Shown here piece after piece: positions 23,647 through 31,632 of a DNA stretch of 33,515 nt. A program made the position numbers and the translations under genes. Source of the DNA: CAYRPO01 sp964426305 (GTDB taxonomy: Bacteria > Patescibacteriota > Saccharimonadia > Saccharimonadales > CAIOMD01); contig CAYRPO010000004.1 in assembly GCA_964426305.1 (NCBI GenBank), positions 1-33,515 of the forward strand, read 5' to 3'. The number at the start of each line of letters is the position of its first letter. Position 1 is the first letter of the stretch. The notes under the pieces are model-generated. The model ran no database searches. It saw only the letters and a list, made by a program, of their open reading frames with translations, and was not told the DNA's origin.

Positions 23647-25070
23647 TTGGGTATGATTCTGGACCAAATTTGGCCGTTTTTGCTGTCGCGGACATGGAGC
23701 TGTTGTTTAGCAAGCTCGTCGCGGAGGGCGTCGCTGGTGGCCCAATCTTTGGCGTCTCGGGCTGCTTGACGTTTTGCGAGCAGTGTTTTTTGGCTAGCAG
23801 GAATGTCGGTACTATAGAGGCGTAGACCAAGCAAGTTGTCGATTGTTTCGAGCAATGCCACAAATGCCGCGACGCTTTGGGTGTCGACGCCATCAACCGC
23901 GTAGTTCAGTGCCTCGTCGACAATTGCCATAGCTCCAGGGGTGTCTAGGTCGTTTTGCAGGGCAATGAGTATGTCTTCGCTGGCACGTAAAAAGTTAATG
24001 ACCGGCTCGGGAGTGTCGGCGTCGTCTGTGGTGTCGGACTCAATTGTTTGCCAGCGTAGGTCGGCGATAGCTTGCCAATGATGGAGTCGGTTTCGTGCGG
24101 CATCCAGGTTGTCCCAAGTAAAATTGCTTTCGGTTCGATAATGACTTTGCAGGACAAATACCCGAAAGTCGGTCGCGCTGTAGCCTTTGGCTTCGAGGTC
24201 CTGTAAGGTGTGGGCGTTGCCGAGGCTTTTGCTCGCCTTTGCGCCATCTACCATCAGAAAACTGTTGTGCAGCCAATAGTTGGCAAAACGTTTGCCGGTA
24301 GCCGCTTCGCTTTGGGCGATTTCGTTTGTGTGATGTACCGGTATGTGGTCGATACCGCCGGTATGTATGTCGATGGTTTCGCCAAGTTTGTCTATGGCCA
24401 TGGCCGAGCACTCTAGGTGCCATCCTGGAAAGCCTTTGCCCCACGGGCTGTTCCATTCCATGTCTCGCTTTTCGCCTTTAGGTGTGAGCTTCCAGAGCGC
24501 AAAGTCGCTTGGGTTGCGTTTTTGGCTGTTAAACTCTACCCGAGCACCTGCTTGTAGCGCCTCTAGATCGAGTCGTGCAAAATCCGCATATGACTGAAAC
24601 CGCGCAGTGTCAAAGTACACACCGTCGTCGATGACATACGTGTAGCCTTTTTCTTCCAATGTTTTTACCAGAGCAATCTGCTGGTCTATAAAGTCTGTTG
24701 CCTTTGTGATGTAGCTAGGTGGAAACAAATTGAATTTTGCCATACCTTGTAGAAAATCAGTCGTATAGAACTCGGCGACTTCCCAGGCAGTTTTACCTTC
24801 GCGTCGAGCACCTTTTTCTAGCTTATCTTCGCCGTCGTCGGCATCGCTTACCAAATGCCCAACATCGGTTATGTTCATGACTCGTGTTACGTCCATGCCA
24901 CTTGCCTGTAACATACGTACAAGCGTATCCCAGCGTATATAGGCGACCCAGTTGCCAATCTGTGGGTATGCATACACTGTTGGACCACAGGTATACAAAC
25001 GAACCTTGCTGTCGTATAAGGGCGTAAAGTCGTCTACCTGTCTGGTAAGTGTGTTATAAAAGCGAATCAT
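23622..25070 (-). CDS. cysS: Cysteinyl-tRNA synthetase with altered HIGH motif
   Basis: A 482-aa class I synthetase. Zinc ligands are C28 (LYTCGPTVY), the Cys in WHLECSAMA, and the His and Glu of HHTNEIAQSEA. The KMSKS loop is KASKSLGN. The HIGH motif reads PQIGN at residues 36-40, with Gln where His is expected. The C-terminal helical domain has DWATSDALRDEL. The length is normal. The 3' end lies in the duplicated flank; the true stop is present in both copies. The start ATG is four bases after the stop of the DHH gene, and a TACAAT formed by that gene's last codons lies 6 bases before it. Confidence 0.95.
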   Translation of the reverse strand: MIRFYNTLTRQVDDFTPLYDSKVRLYTCGPTVYAYPQIGNWVAYIRWDTLVRMLQASGMDVTRVMNITDVGHLVSDADDGEDKLEKGARREGKTAWEVAEFYTTDFLQGMAKFNLFPPSYITKATDFIDQQIALVKTLEEKGYTYVIDDGVYFDTARFQSYADFARLDLEALQAGARVEFNSQKRNPSDFALWKLTPKGEKRDMEWNSPWGKGFPGWHLECSAMAIDKLGETIDIHTGGIDHIPVHHTNEIAQSEAATGKRFANYWLHNSFLMVDGAKASKSLGNAHTLQDLEAKGYSATDFRVFVLQSHYRTESNFTWDNLDAARNRLHHWQAIADLRWQTIESDTTDDADTPEPVINFLRASEDILIALQNDLDTPGAMAIVDEALNYAVDGVDTQSVAAFVALLETIDNLLGLRLYSTDIPASQKTLLAKRQAARDAKDWATSDALRDELAKQQLHVRDSKNGQIWSRIIPNQARQWST

Positions 25071-25074
25071 GCGT

Positions 25075-26067
25075 TTATTGTAGCAACTTCATGGCCTCTT
25101 GTATGGCTTCGGTTTTTACGCTGGCTATGTCAGTGTTGCCATCGAGCTTAAAACCAGCTGCGTACGAATGTCCACCACCACCAAAATGCTCAGCAATGGT
25201 GCCTGCAGATATGCCAACGCGAGTGCTTCGGACTGCCCCAGTGATTCGATTTCGATACACCTTGAGTACGATAATAATGTCTACGCCCGTGACCATGGCG
25301 AGTTCGTTCATGATCAATGGTTTTGGGTTGTACTGAGTGCCCACCGAAAACAATTCGTCTTCGGGTATGCATACAACCGCAATACGGTCATCAAAGTAAA
25401 ATTCGCAGCGCTCGATAAGGCTTGCTTTGTATCGAAACACGGCCTGTGACATTCTGCTGAGCTCTCGACGTGCATCTTCCAACTTGGCACGATTCACGCC
25501 GGCGTCGACAAGTTCTGCCATGCGTCGATAGGTGTCGCTTGTAGTGCCTTCACTTACTAGTCCCAATGAATCGGCCAAGATTGACTGCATTATGCATTCG
25601 CCAGCAGCAATTGATCGTGGCCATCCTAGAGCTTGACATATGTCGTATATGACCTCTCCTGTTGCAACATATCCGGGCGCATTGCATATGATTGTGGCAT
25701 ACGGTATGTCGCATGCCACGGTGGCATGATGGTCCAGGACTATGCATGGTTTGCTTGCAATCCACGGCCGCTCAGGGCTGTTTTCGAGTTTCTCGAGAAG
25801 GCTATGTGCTGATGTGTCTACGATGATGCTCAGGTCGAAGTTGCTGGGAAGTGCTTTTAGTACGCGGTCCCAGCCAGGTATAAAACGCAAGTATTCTGGC
25901 ACATCGACCCCGCAGTACAAGTACACATCTTTGCCCATATCGCCAAGTATATGTTCCAAAGCTAAGGCACTGGCTAGGCTATCGCCGTCTGGATTATCAG
26001 CCTGAAGCACAACAATTCGCTGAGCAGCCTCTATGGCAGATTTGATTTCGTCGATTGCAGGGATCAT
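25075..26067 (-). CDS. DHH/DHHA1 phosphoesterase (NrnA-like)
   Basis: A 330-aa protein. The DHH domain shows motif I as QADNPDGDSLAS (about residues 22-33), the mid-domain Asp (IIVDTSAH) and the DHH motif CIVLDHHAT (about 115-123). The DHHA1 domain ends with EHFGGGGHSYAAGF. Such enzymes degrade nanoRNA, pAp or cyclic dinucleotides using Mn2+. The His that usually precedes NPDGD is Ala here (Q-A-D), so one metal ligand may be lost or replaced. The ATG overlaps the recR stop (ATGA), and cysS starts four bases after its stop, so it sits in a tight run with both. Confidence 0.85.
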   Translation of the reverse strand: MIPAIDEIKSAIEAAQRIVVLQADNPDGDSLASALALEHILGDMGKDVYLYCGVDVPEYLRFIPGWDRVLKALPSNFDLSIIVDTSAHSLLEKLENSPERPWIASKPCIVLDHHATVACDIPYATIICNAPGYVATGEVIYDICQALGWPRSIAAGECIMQSILADSLGLVSEGTTSDTYRRMAELVDAGVNRAKLEDARRELSRMSQAVFRYKASLIERCEFYFDDRIAVVCIPEDELFSVGTQYNPKPLIMNELAMVTGVDIIIVLKVYRNRITGAVRSTRVGISAGTIAEHFGGGGHSYAAGFKLDGNTDIASVKTEAIQEAMKLLQ

Positions 26068-26672
26068 ATGTTTGTTCGTCCTTCTAGTGCTCGTGTTAGG
26101 GTGATTTGATCGGCATATTCCAGGTCGATGCCAATTGGTAAACCGCGCGCAAGTCGTGTGAGCTTCACAGCTGTGTCTGTCAGCTGTTGCTGGATGTATA
26201 GCGCAGTTGTTTCGCCTTCGACGCTCGCATTGGTCGCAAGAATCAGTTCTTGCACATTGTCGCTTGCTATGCGGGCAAGCAGTTCTCGTATATGCAAATT
26301 GTCGGGACTTACGCCGTCGATCGGTGATATGAGTCCACCGAGTACGTGGTATGTGCCATGAAAGCTATTGGTTTTTTCCAGCGCAACTATGTCAAACGGT
26401 TCGGCTACGACCGCAATTTGTTGCTTGTTACGATCTGCGTCGCTGTACAGTGGTGATACGTCGACATCTGCGTCGATGAGTGCAAATGTAACTGGGCAGT
26501 ATTTGACAGATTGGTGCAATCCAACAAGACTCTCGGCAAGACGAGTTGCCGTATGGCGATCATGCCGCAAGCACCAGTATGCATAGCGTTCAGCCGTGCG
26601 AGGCCCAACACCTGGCAATTCGCCAAATGCGTCAATGAGGCTCTGGAGGCCTTTCGGCAACAATAAGCTCAA
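26064..26672 (-). CDS. recR: Recombination mediator RecR lacking the zinc finger cysteines
   Basis: A 202-aa protein, normal length. The helix-hairpin-helix is ELPGVGPRTAERYAYW (about residues 18-33). The toprim domain shows LILATNASVEGETTALYI and the C-terminus has LARGLPIGIDLEYADQITL, both classic for RecR. The zinc finger between them normally has four Cys (CxxC...CxxC). Here only C59 remains in VKYCPVTFALIDADVDVSPL; the other three positions are Thr or other residues while the length is kept. RecR with RecO loads RecA on gapped DNA. It lies 14 bases after ybaB, the usual dnaX-ybaB-recR order. Confidence 0.95.
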   Translation of the reverse strand: MSLLLPKGLQSLIDAFGELPGVGPRTAERYAYWCLRHDRHTATRLAESLVGLHQSVKYCPVTFALIDADVDVSPLYSDADRNKQQIAVVAEPFDIVALEKTNSFHGTYHVLGGLISPIDGVSPDNLHIRELLARIASDNVQELILATNASVEGETTALYIQQQLTDTAVKLTRLARGLPIGIDLEYADQITLTRALEGRTNI

Positions 26673-26686
26673 GCCAAAGTCCTATC

Positions 26687-26980
26687 CTACAAGCCTAGTC
26701 CGCCCAATGCGCCTAACATCGGTTGCATCTTTTCGGATGCGATTTTTTGACTTTGTTGAATTGCGTCCTTAACCGCTTCCTCAACCCAACGTTCCAACTG
26801 ACCTATGTCATCAAGATCGACATATTCCGGATCAATGTGAATCTTTTTGATTTTTTGCTCACCGGTGATCTCTACGCGTACCGCTCCATCGCCAGCCTCG
26901 GCTTCAATGATCATTTTTTGCAACTCTTTTTGTAGTTTTTTTACTTTTAAAAGCATCTTTGCTTGATCAAACTTACTCAC
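26687..26980 (-). CDS. ybaB: YbaB/EbfC nucleoid-associated protein
   Basis: About 97 aa: an N-terminal helix (AKMLLKVKKLQKELQKMI), a beta sheet with VRVEITGEQKIKKIHIDPE and a C-terminal helix, ending MLGALGGLGL, as in the family. The dimer binds DNA with tweezer-like helices. Two starts compete: GTG at 26980 (VSKFDQAK), with AAGGGAAG just upstream, and ATG at 26995, which lies 7 bases after a TACAAT -10 and could be a leaderless start. GTG gives the usual N-terminus and is used here. Confidence 0.93.
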   Translation of the reverse strand: MSKFDQAKMLLKVKKLQKELQKMIIEAEAGDGAVRVEITGEQKIKKIHIDPEYVDLDDIGQLERWVEEAVKDAIQQSQKIASEKMQPMLGALGGLGL

Positions 26981-27002
26981 GCACTTCCCTTTCATTTACC
27001 AC

Positions 27003-27008
27003 ATTGTA
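27003..27008 (-). promoter_or_regulatory. Putative -10 element before ybaB
   Basis: TACAAT (within TATACAAT) ends 7 bases before the ATG at 26995 and 22 bases before the GTG at 26980. A second TACAAT with a TGC extension lies about 16 bases further upstream. Allows ybaB-recR-DHH to be transcribed apart from the genes above. Confidence 0.4.
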
Positions 27009-27043
27009 TATCACTTCCATTGTAGCAGATTGAGACGCAGTAG

Positions 27044-28255
27044 CTAGGGAGCTTGGGTGATGTGGTACGCAGCCTTTGTGCTAGGACTTTGCGGCCATGC
27101 AATAAAATATCGTTCTAAATGATAAAAGCTTGTGAGACCGATTGCAATAACCATGAGTGCAACTCCAATATTGCGTGCCCAAGGATTACGCGGAAAATAT
27201 GCAAACCACTGGTTCATCAGTTCCACGACACCAGTCACAATAAACATATACACTAACGATAGTAGTACTGTCGAGCTCAGCTGGTATAGGCGAGTAAACG
27301 GCACCAATATCAGTAGTAAGCCAGTTGTGCTGAATAAAATAATACTCCTTCTCTGCTTGATTCGGCGCGCATAGTAGTACATTCCAAGCAGTACCATGGC
27401 CGAGCTAAAGACATCGAGCAGTGGTAGCTGCCCTAGGTGTAGAGCAGGCATATATTCGCTCACGATAAACAGTTGACTCATCGTCCAAATGAGGTTTGTG
27501 ACATATTCATGTACGCCTGAAACCAAAAGACTAAATCCGAGTAGTTCTTTGAGTTGTCCAGGGTACTGCAATAGAGAGACTGCAATGGGCAGCAGTAGCA
27601 TGAAATATATACCAGCAGCAATAAGCAGCTGCCATCTCTTGAGTTCTCGTAGATGACCTCGAGCCATCGTTGCTAAAAATACAAAGCCAATTGCAATAAT
27701 CCAGGGCATATACGGTACGTATGCTGCAAGCGCTAGACTGATAACGGCTGCTAAGAAAGCGGTAAAGGTTTTTGTTTTTGTGCGCCAAAACCATGATATT
27801 CCCGCCAGCACTGCAAGTGGCGCAATCACAAGCAGTACCAAGGGAGTAGCCAGGTGTGTAACGTGCAATAACCAACTGCTCGTAATAAACAACAGACTGC
27901 CAACAGTCGCAAAGCGTACATTAAACCAAAGCTTGATGACAAAAAAGAAACAAGCTACGGCTAATAAGCCATAGATGACGCTTATGATTCTGGCTGCAGC
28001 AAGTTTATCACCGATGGCTTCACCCAGCATGTAAGCTGGTACGAAATATGGTGCATTGACCGCGCGCACCCATGGTTCCGGAAACTGTTCGAGACGGTGT
28101 AGTGTTGCCGCTTCAATGGTGCTATAGCCACTGACAAGTGTGTTGAGCATCAGGCCAAGTGTAGCAATGGCCAGAACCGCAATTGCGAGCGCAGACGCAA
28201 CACCACGCCAATGCGTGCCCAGCCACCTCCAGGCAATGAGAAGTTGTTTTTTCAT
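27044..28255 (-). CDS. Multi-pass membrane protein, GT-C-like
   Basis: A 403-aa protein with about ten to eleven membrane helices. The first extracytoplasmic loop after helix 1 has STIEAATLHRLEQFPEPW with acidic residues, then PYFVPAYMLGEAIGDKLAAARIISVIYGLL, which resembles the layout of GT39/ArnT-type glycosyltransferases that use polyprenyl-phosphate sugars. The classic Asp-Glu catalytic pair is not clear, so this is a fold-level guess. It lies between dnaB and ybaB, in an otherwise replication and repair gene run. A TATACT lies 11 bases before its ATG, so it may have its own promoter. Confidence 0.65.
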   Translation of the reverse strand: MKKQLLIAWRWLGTHWRGVASALAIAVLAIATLGLMLNTLVSGYSTIEAATLHRLEQFPEPWVRAVNAPYFVPAYMLGEAIGDKLAAARIISVIYGLLAVACFFFVIKLWFNVRFATVGSLLFITSSWLLHVTHLATPLVLLVIAPLAVLAGISWFWRTKTKTFTAFLAAVISLALAAYVPYMPWIIAIGFVFLATMARGHLRELKRWQLLIAAGIYFMLLLPIAVSLLQYPGQLKELLGFSLLVSGVHEYVTNLIWTMSQLFIVSEYMPALHLGQLPLLDVFSSAMVLLGMYYYARRIKQRRSIILFSTTGLLLILVPFTRLYQLSSTVLLSLVYMFIVTGVVELMNQWFAYFPRNPWARNIGVALMVIAIGLTSFYHLERYFIAWPQSPSTKAAYHITQAP

Positions 28256-28266
28256 TGTTTGCCTAT

Positions 28267-28272
28267 AGTATA
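28267..28272 (-). promoter_or_regulatory. -10 element before the GT-C-like gene, near-leaderless
   Basis: TATACT on the minus strand, inside CTATATACTATAG, ends 11 bases before the ATG at 28255. No Shine-Dalgarno lies between. Confidence 0.45.
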
Positions 28273-28341
28273 TAGCGCTTTGTGTTTTTTGGCCATTCAG
28301 TTCATCTTCTAGCGGCCGCGTGCGGCCTTACGCGTGTTTGC

Positions 28342-29715
28342 CTAATCGGCAAAAGGACTGGCCCCGCTTTGCTTCGCCAGGTTTTTTAGGAGTTGTCGAT
28401 CTTTGTCAAAATACAGCTCGACAGAGCCGATGGGCCCATTTCGATGCTTTTTGATCAGAATATCCATGATATTTTTACGATCCGTCTCAGGATTATAGTA
28501 ATCTTCGCGATAAATAAATGCTACCACATCAGCATCTTGCTCGATTGAGCCCGATTCGCGCAAGTCGGCAAGCTGCGGAATTTGCGGGCTACGGTTTTCA
28601 ACAGAGCGACTCAACTGACTGAGTGCTATGACGGGCACATTTAATTCACGGGCCAGAGCTTTGAGGCCACGACTAATTTCACTAATTTCCTGTACGCGGT
28701 TTGAGTCACCACCAAAACGCGATCCACCGCTCATGAGCTGTAAGTAGTCGACTACAATCAGCCCTAGTTGTCGCTGGTGCTGTTCTCGGCGGGCTTTTGT
28801 GCGCATATCACTCACGGTAATGCCGGGCGTATCGTCTATGTAGATTGGTGCTTCACTGAGCGTACCCATAGCCTGACCAATCTTCTCGAAGTCCGCATCG
28901 TTGAGGTTGCCAGTACGGATATTCCAGGCGTCAACTCCTGACTCCATAGAAAGCATACGATCCACTAGCTGCTCTTTGCTCATCTCTAGGCTAAAGACTA
29001 GTACGGGCTGTTCAGCTTTCGTGGCGATGTTGCGCGCAAGATTCAATACAACAGCCGTTTTTCCCATGCTCGGTCGAGCGGCGAGTATAAACAAGTCGCT
29101 ACGCTGTAAACCGGCCAAGATATTATCAAGATCACGAAAGCCAGTAGGAACACCGCGGATTTTCCCTTTGTCTTTGTGGAGTTCATCGAGTCGCTCGAAG
29201 CTCATAGCTAGGATGTCCTCGATACTCGTAATGTCCTGTTTTACATGCGCCTGAGATACCTGGAACAGTCGAACTTCTGCATCTTCGATCAGGTCTTGTA
29301 TAGATTTTGTCTCGTCAAAACCAAGGCCCACCATATCTTGGCTGGCTTGTATGAGGCGCCGACGAATGGCTTTTTGGGTGACGATTTCCGCGTAGTGCTC
29401 AACATGTGCTGCTGTCGGCACATAGTTCGTGAGCTCTGTCAGGTAACTTGCTCCCCCGACAATTTCCAAAAAGCTATCTTCTTTTAGCTGATTTGAAAGC
29501 GTCAAAATATCTATGGGTCGATGTTTTTCGTATAGTTTGCGAATTGCTTCGTATATGCGAGCATGACGTTCGTCGTAGAAATCTTCGACAGCAACAACAT
29601 CAGCAACTCGGACAATTGCATCTGTGTCGATCAGTATTGCACCCAACAACGAAGCTTCCGCGTCGGTATTTTGTGGTGGAATTCTGCCTTGTTCTTCTTT
29701 TTTCTTCGCTGCCAT
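28342..29715 (-). CDS. dnaB: Replicative DNA helicase
   Basis: A 457-aa hexameric helicase. The N-terminal DnaB domain starts RIPPQNTDAEASLLGAILID. The RecA-like domain has Walker A AARPSMGKTAVVLNL, VLVFSLEMSKEQL, Walker B LGLIVVDYLQLMSG, then ALSQLSRSVENR and RESGSIEQDADVV. Length is normal and no intein is present. AGGGG lies 6 bases before the ATG. It begins 27 bases after the dnaX stop, so helicase and clamp loader are made from one transcript. After the stop, at about 28300-28340, there is a GC-rich hairpin (GGCCGC/GCGGCC) without a T run. Confidence 0.98.
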   Translation of the reverse strand: MAAKKKEEQGRIPPQNTDAEASLLGAILIDTDAIVRVADVVAVEDFYDERHARIYEAIRKLYEKHRPIDILTLSNQLKEDSFLEIVGGASYLTELTNYVPTAAHVEHYAEIVTQKAIRRRLIQASQDMVGLGFDETKSIQDLIEDAEVRLFQVSQAHVKQDITSIEDILAMSFERLDELHKDKGKIRGVPTGFRDLDNILAGLQRSDLFILAARPSMGKTAVVLNLARNIATKAEQPVLVFSLEMSKEQLVDRMLSMESGVDAWNIRTGNLNDADFEKIGQAMGTLSEAPIYIDDTPGITVSDMRTKARREQHQRQLGLIVVDYLQLMSGGSRFGGDSNRVQEISEISRGLKALARELNVPVIALSQLSRSVENRSPQIPQLADLRESGSIEQDADVVAFIYREDYYNPETDRKNIMDILIKKHRNGPIGSVELYFDKDRQLLKNLAKQSGASPFAD

Positions 29716-29742
29716 ATAATCCCCTACGTGTATGTTCTGTTC

Positions 29743-31439
29743 TTAGTCTAACACCTCAGCCCCACCAAAGACGTTGCGTATTTGTTGCAAGAGGGCATTA
29801 TCTTCTGTCGACGGAGATTCATTGACGACAGAAGGAGGTGATGCTGTATCGAGCTGTGATGCATGATGCTCTTTAGGCATTAGCTCGCATACAATCTCGT
29901 ATCCATAGATTCCAACGTGTGCTAAGGCTTCCAGGACTATTTGCCGATTCTTGGCATCATTTATGCGCTTCTGATGAAAAGGAAAAGCAAATAGCAGGGT
30001 CAATCGTTGTTGTTCTGTTTGGTCGAAACGGGCTTGGGCCATTCGCAAGACGCCATAGATGGTATTTGATGTTGTTCTCAAGTACTCCATTGCCGCTGCC
30101 CATGTTTCTGCGGTGAGGTTGTTGACACCCTGTGTCACATTTGTCTTAGTCTTAACTTCAGGCAGCTGACTGGTTTCGGGGTCGTTGACTGTAACTGGAT
30201 TGCTTTTTGGCGCGACTTTTGTTGGTTCCGACTTAGGTTTGGTGTTCTTTGTTGCTTTTGCCGGTTGGATTGTCTCTGGTTTGTAGGTTGATGATGTTGC
30301 CTGGGCTGTAGGTGACGATATCGGTCGAGACAGTAATTGAAAATCAAGCAATGCAAGCTCAAGCTCAGTGTCGGGCTGTTCGCTGATAGCTACGTTGAGC
30401 AGATTACGCATANNNNNNNNNNNNNNNNNNNNNNNNNNNNNNNNNNNNNNNNNNNNNNNNNNNNNNNNNNNNNNNNNNNNNNNNNNNNNNNNNNNNNNNN
30501 NNNNNNNNNNNNCTCAAGCTCAGTGTCGGGCTGTTCGCTGATAGCTACGTTGAGCAGATTACGCATAAGCTGTATGTCTTGGTGTATGTTGTCTAGGGAT
30601 TTGGTGTGTAGGTTGTTGCGTATAACCCTGATGCACTGTGTTGCAAGCTGGCTTGCAGAGATTCCCTCTTCGCGCGCGCTGTGCAGTTCGAGTAGCAAGT
30701 CGGCAGGTGAACCTTTTTTTGTTGCCTGTATTACGGCATGGACACGTTCGTCGCTAGGCAATCCTAGGCCAGTACGAACTGATTCAATCGTTATATTGCC
30801 TGGCGCGTGTCGAACCTGGTCGAGGAGGCTGAGGGCATCACGTAAGCTTCCGCCACTATGCTTGGCAACCAATTCCAACGCCGCTGGCTCGATATGGATT
30901 TTTTCTTTGTCGGCAATCTGTTGCAAATGTGCGACAACTTCCTCTTGCGTTGCCAACTTAAAACTATAGCGCTGAGTACGAGATACGATCGTCTCAGGTA
31001 GCTTATGCGCTTCGGTTGTGGCAAGTATAAAGACAACATGCTCTGGAGGCTCTTCTAACGTCTTTAACAAGGCATTAAAGGCTTGTGAGGTGAGCATGTG
31101 TACCTCATCTATGATATACACCTTTTTTTGAGCACTCACTGGGGCGATATGTACTCGTTCTCTCAGTAGTCGGATTTCGTCAATACCACGGTTGCTCGCT
31201 GCATCCACCTCGATAATGTCGAGAGGTAGCTCGTCGCTTGTATAAGCAATGCCATTAATCTCATGCGCCAATATCCGTGCAATACTTGTTTTGCCAACAC
31301 CCCGAGGGCCGGTAAACAGATATGCGTGACTTATCTTGCCGCTTTTTAGCGCGTTTTTTAACGCTGCAACAACTGGCTTTTGGCCAACAATCTCAGAAAG
31401 TGACTTTGATCGATATGTGCGATACAGTGCTTGGCCCAT
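29743..31439 (-). CDS. dnaX: DNA polymerase III subunit gamma/tau (split by an artefactual gap)
   Basis: Clamp-loader ATPase. Collapsing the duplicated 55 bp (30358-30412/30513-30567) with 100 N gives 513 aa. Walker A GPRGVGKT is at residues 44-51, then DAASNRGIDEIR, Walker B VYIIDEVHML, sensor 1 LATTEAHKLPETIVSRTQRY and sensor 2 in SGGSLRDALSLLDQ. The zinc module normally found between Walker A and the DAASN strand (four Cys) is absent: only about ten residues (IAYTSDELPL) fill it. The C-terminal part is Pro/Lys/Thr-rich and variable, then a small conserved domain. AGAGGGAG precedes the ATG. It opens the large minus-strand gene run. Confidence 0.96.
30358..30567. other. Assembly gap with duplicated 55-bp flanks inside dnaX
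   Basis: 100 N at 30413-30512; 30358-30412 is identical to 30513-30567. Merging restores one dnaX frame (309 codons from 31439 to 30513, resuming at 30357). Confidence 0.95.
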
Positions 31440-31496
31440 AGATCTCCCTCTCTCCCTATGTTACGCCTGTTTGATCTTTGTCTGGAATCACATTCT

Positions 31497-31502
31497 AGTA
31501 TA
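31497..31502 (-). promoter_or_regulatory. Putative -10 of the dnaX transcript
   Basis: TATACT on the minus strand, about 57 bases before the dnaX ATG, followed by a leader with AGAGGGAG. No strong -35 is seen 17 bases upstream. Confidence 0.4.
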
Positions 31503-31569
31503 CGCCGATTTACGCAGAGCGTCTGCTGTCATTTTTACAGATGCCACACCATAAGCTTTTTGCTTGTGC

Positions 31570-31610
31570 GATCAAAAAATGCCAACGAGTGTGTTGGCAT
31601 TTTTTTGATC
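31570..31610. terminator. Intrinsic terminator after the rplL-side hypothetical gene
   Basis: GATCAAAAAATGCCAAC (31570-31586) pairs with GTTGGCATTTTTTTGATC (31593-31610) around a six-base loop. It follows the minus-strand gene ending at 31633 and, read either way, has an A/T tract within the stem. Confidence 0.88.
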
Positions 31611-31632
31611 ACGATGAATGAAAATGAATGTG

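Noticed and set aside
23297..23896. 199-aa minus-strand frame across the cysS-end gap
   Set aside because: Made of an off-frame part of cysS, Ns and intergenic sequence.
28298..28340. GC-rich hairpin after dnaB as an intrinsic terminator
   Set aside because: The GGCCGC/GCGGCC stem has no T run after it on the minus strand.
2319..30567. 55-bp direct repeats as attachment sites, target duplications or a repeat family
   Set aside because: The pairs differ from each other, share exactly one length, always flank 100 N, and collapsing them restores genes.
30337..30969. 210-aa plus-strand frame opposite dnaX
   Set aside because: Passes through the N run and is antisense to a conserved ATPase; no independent support.
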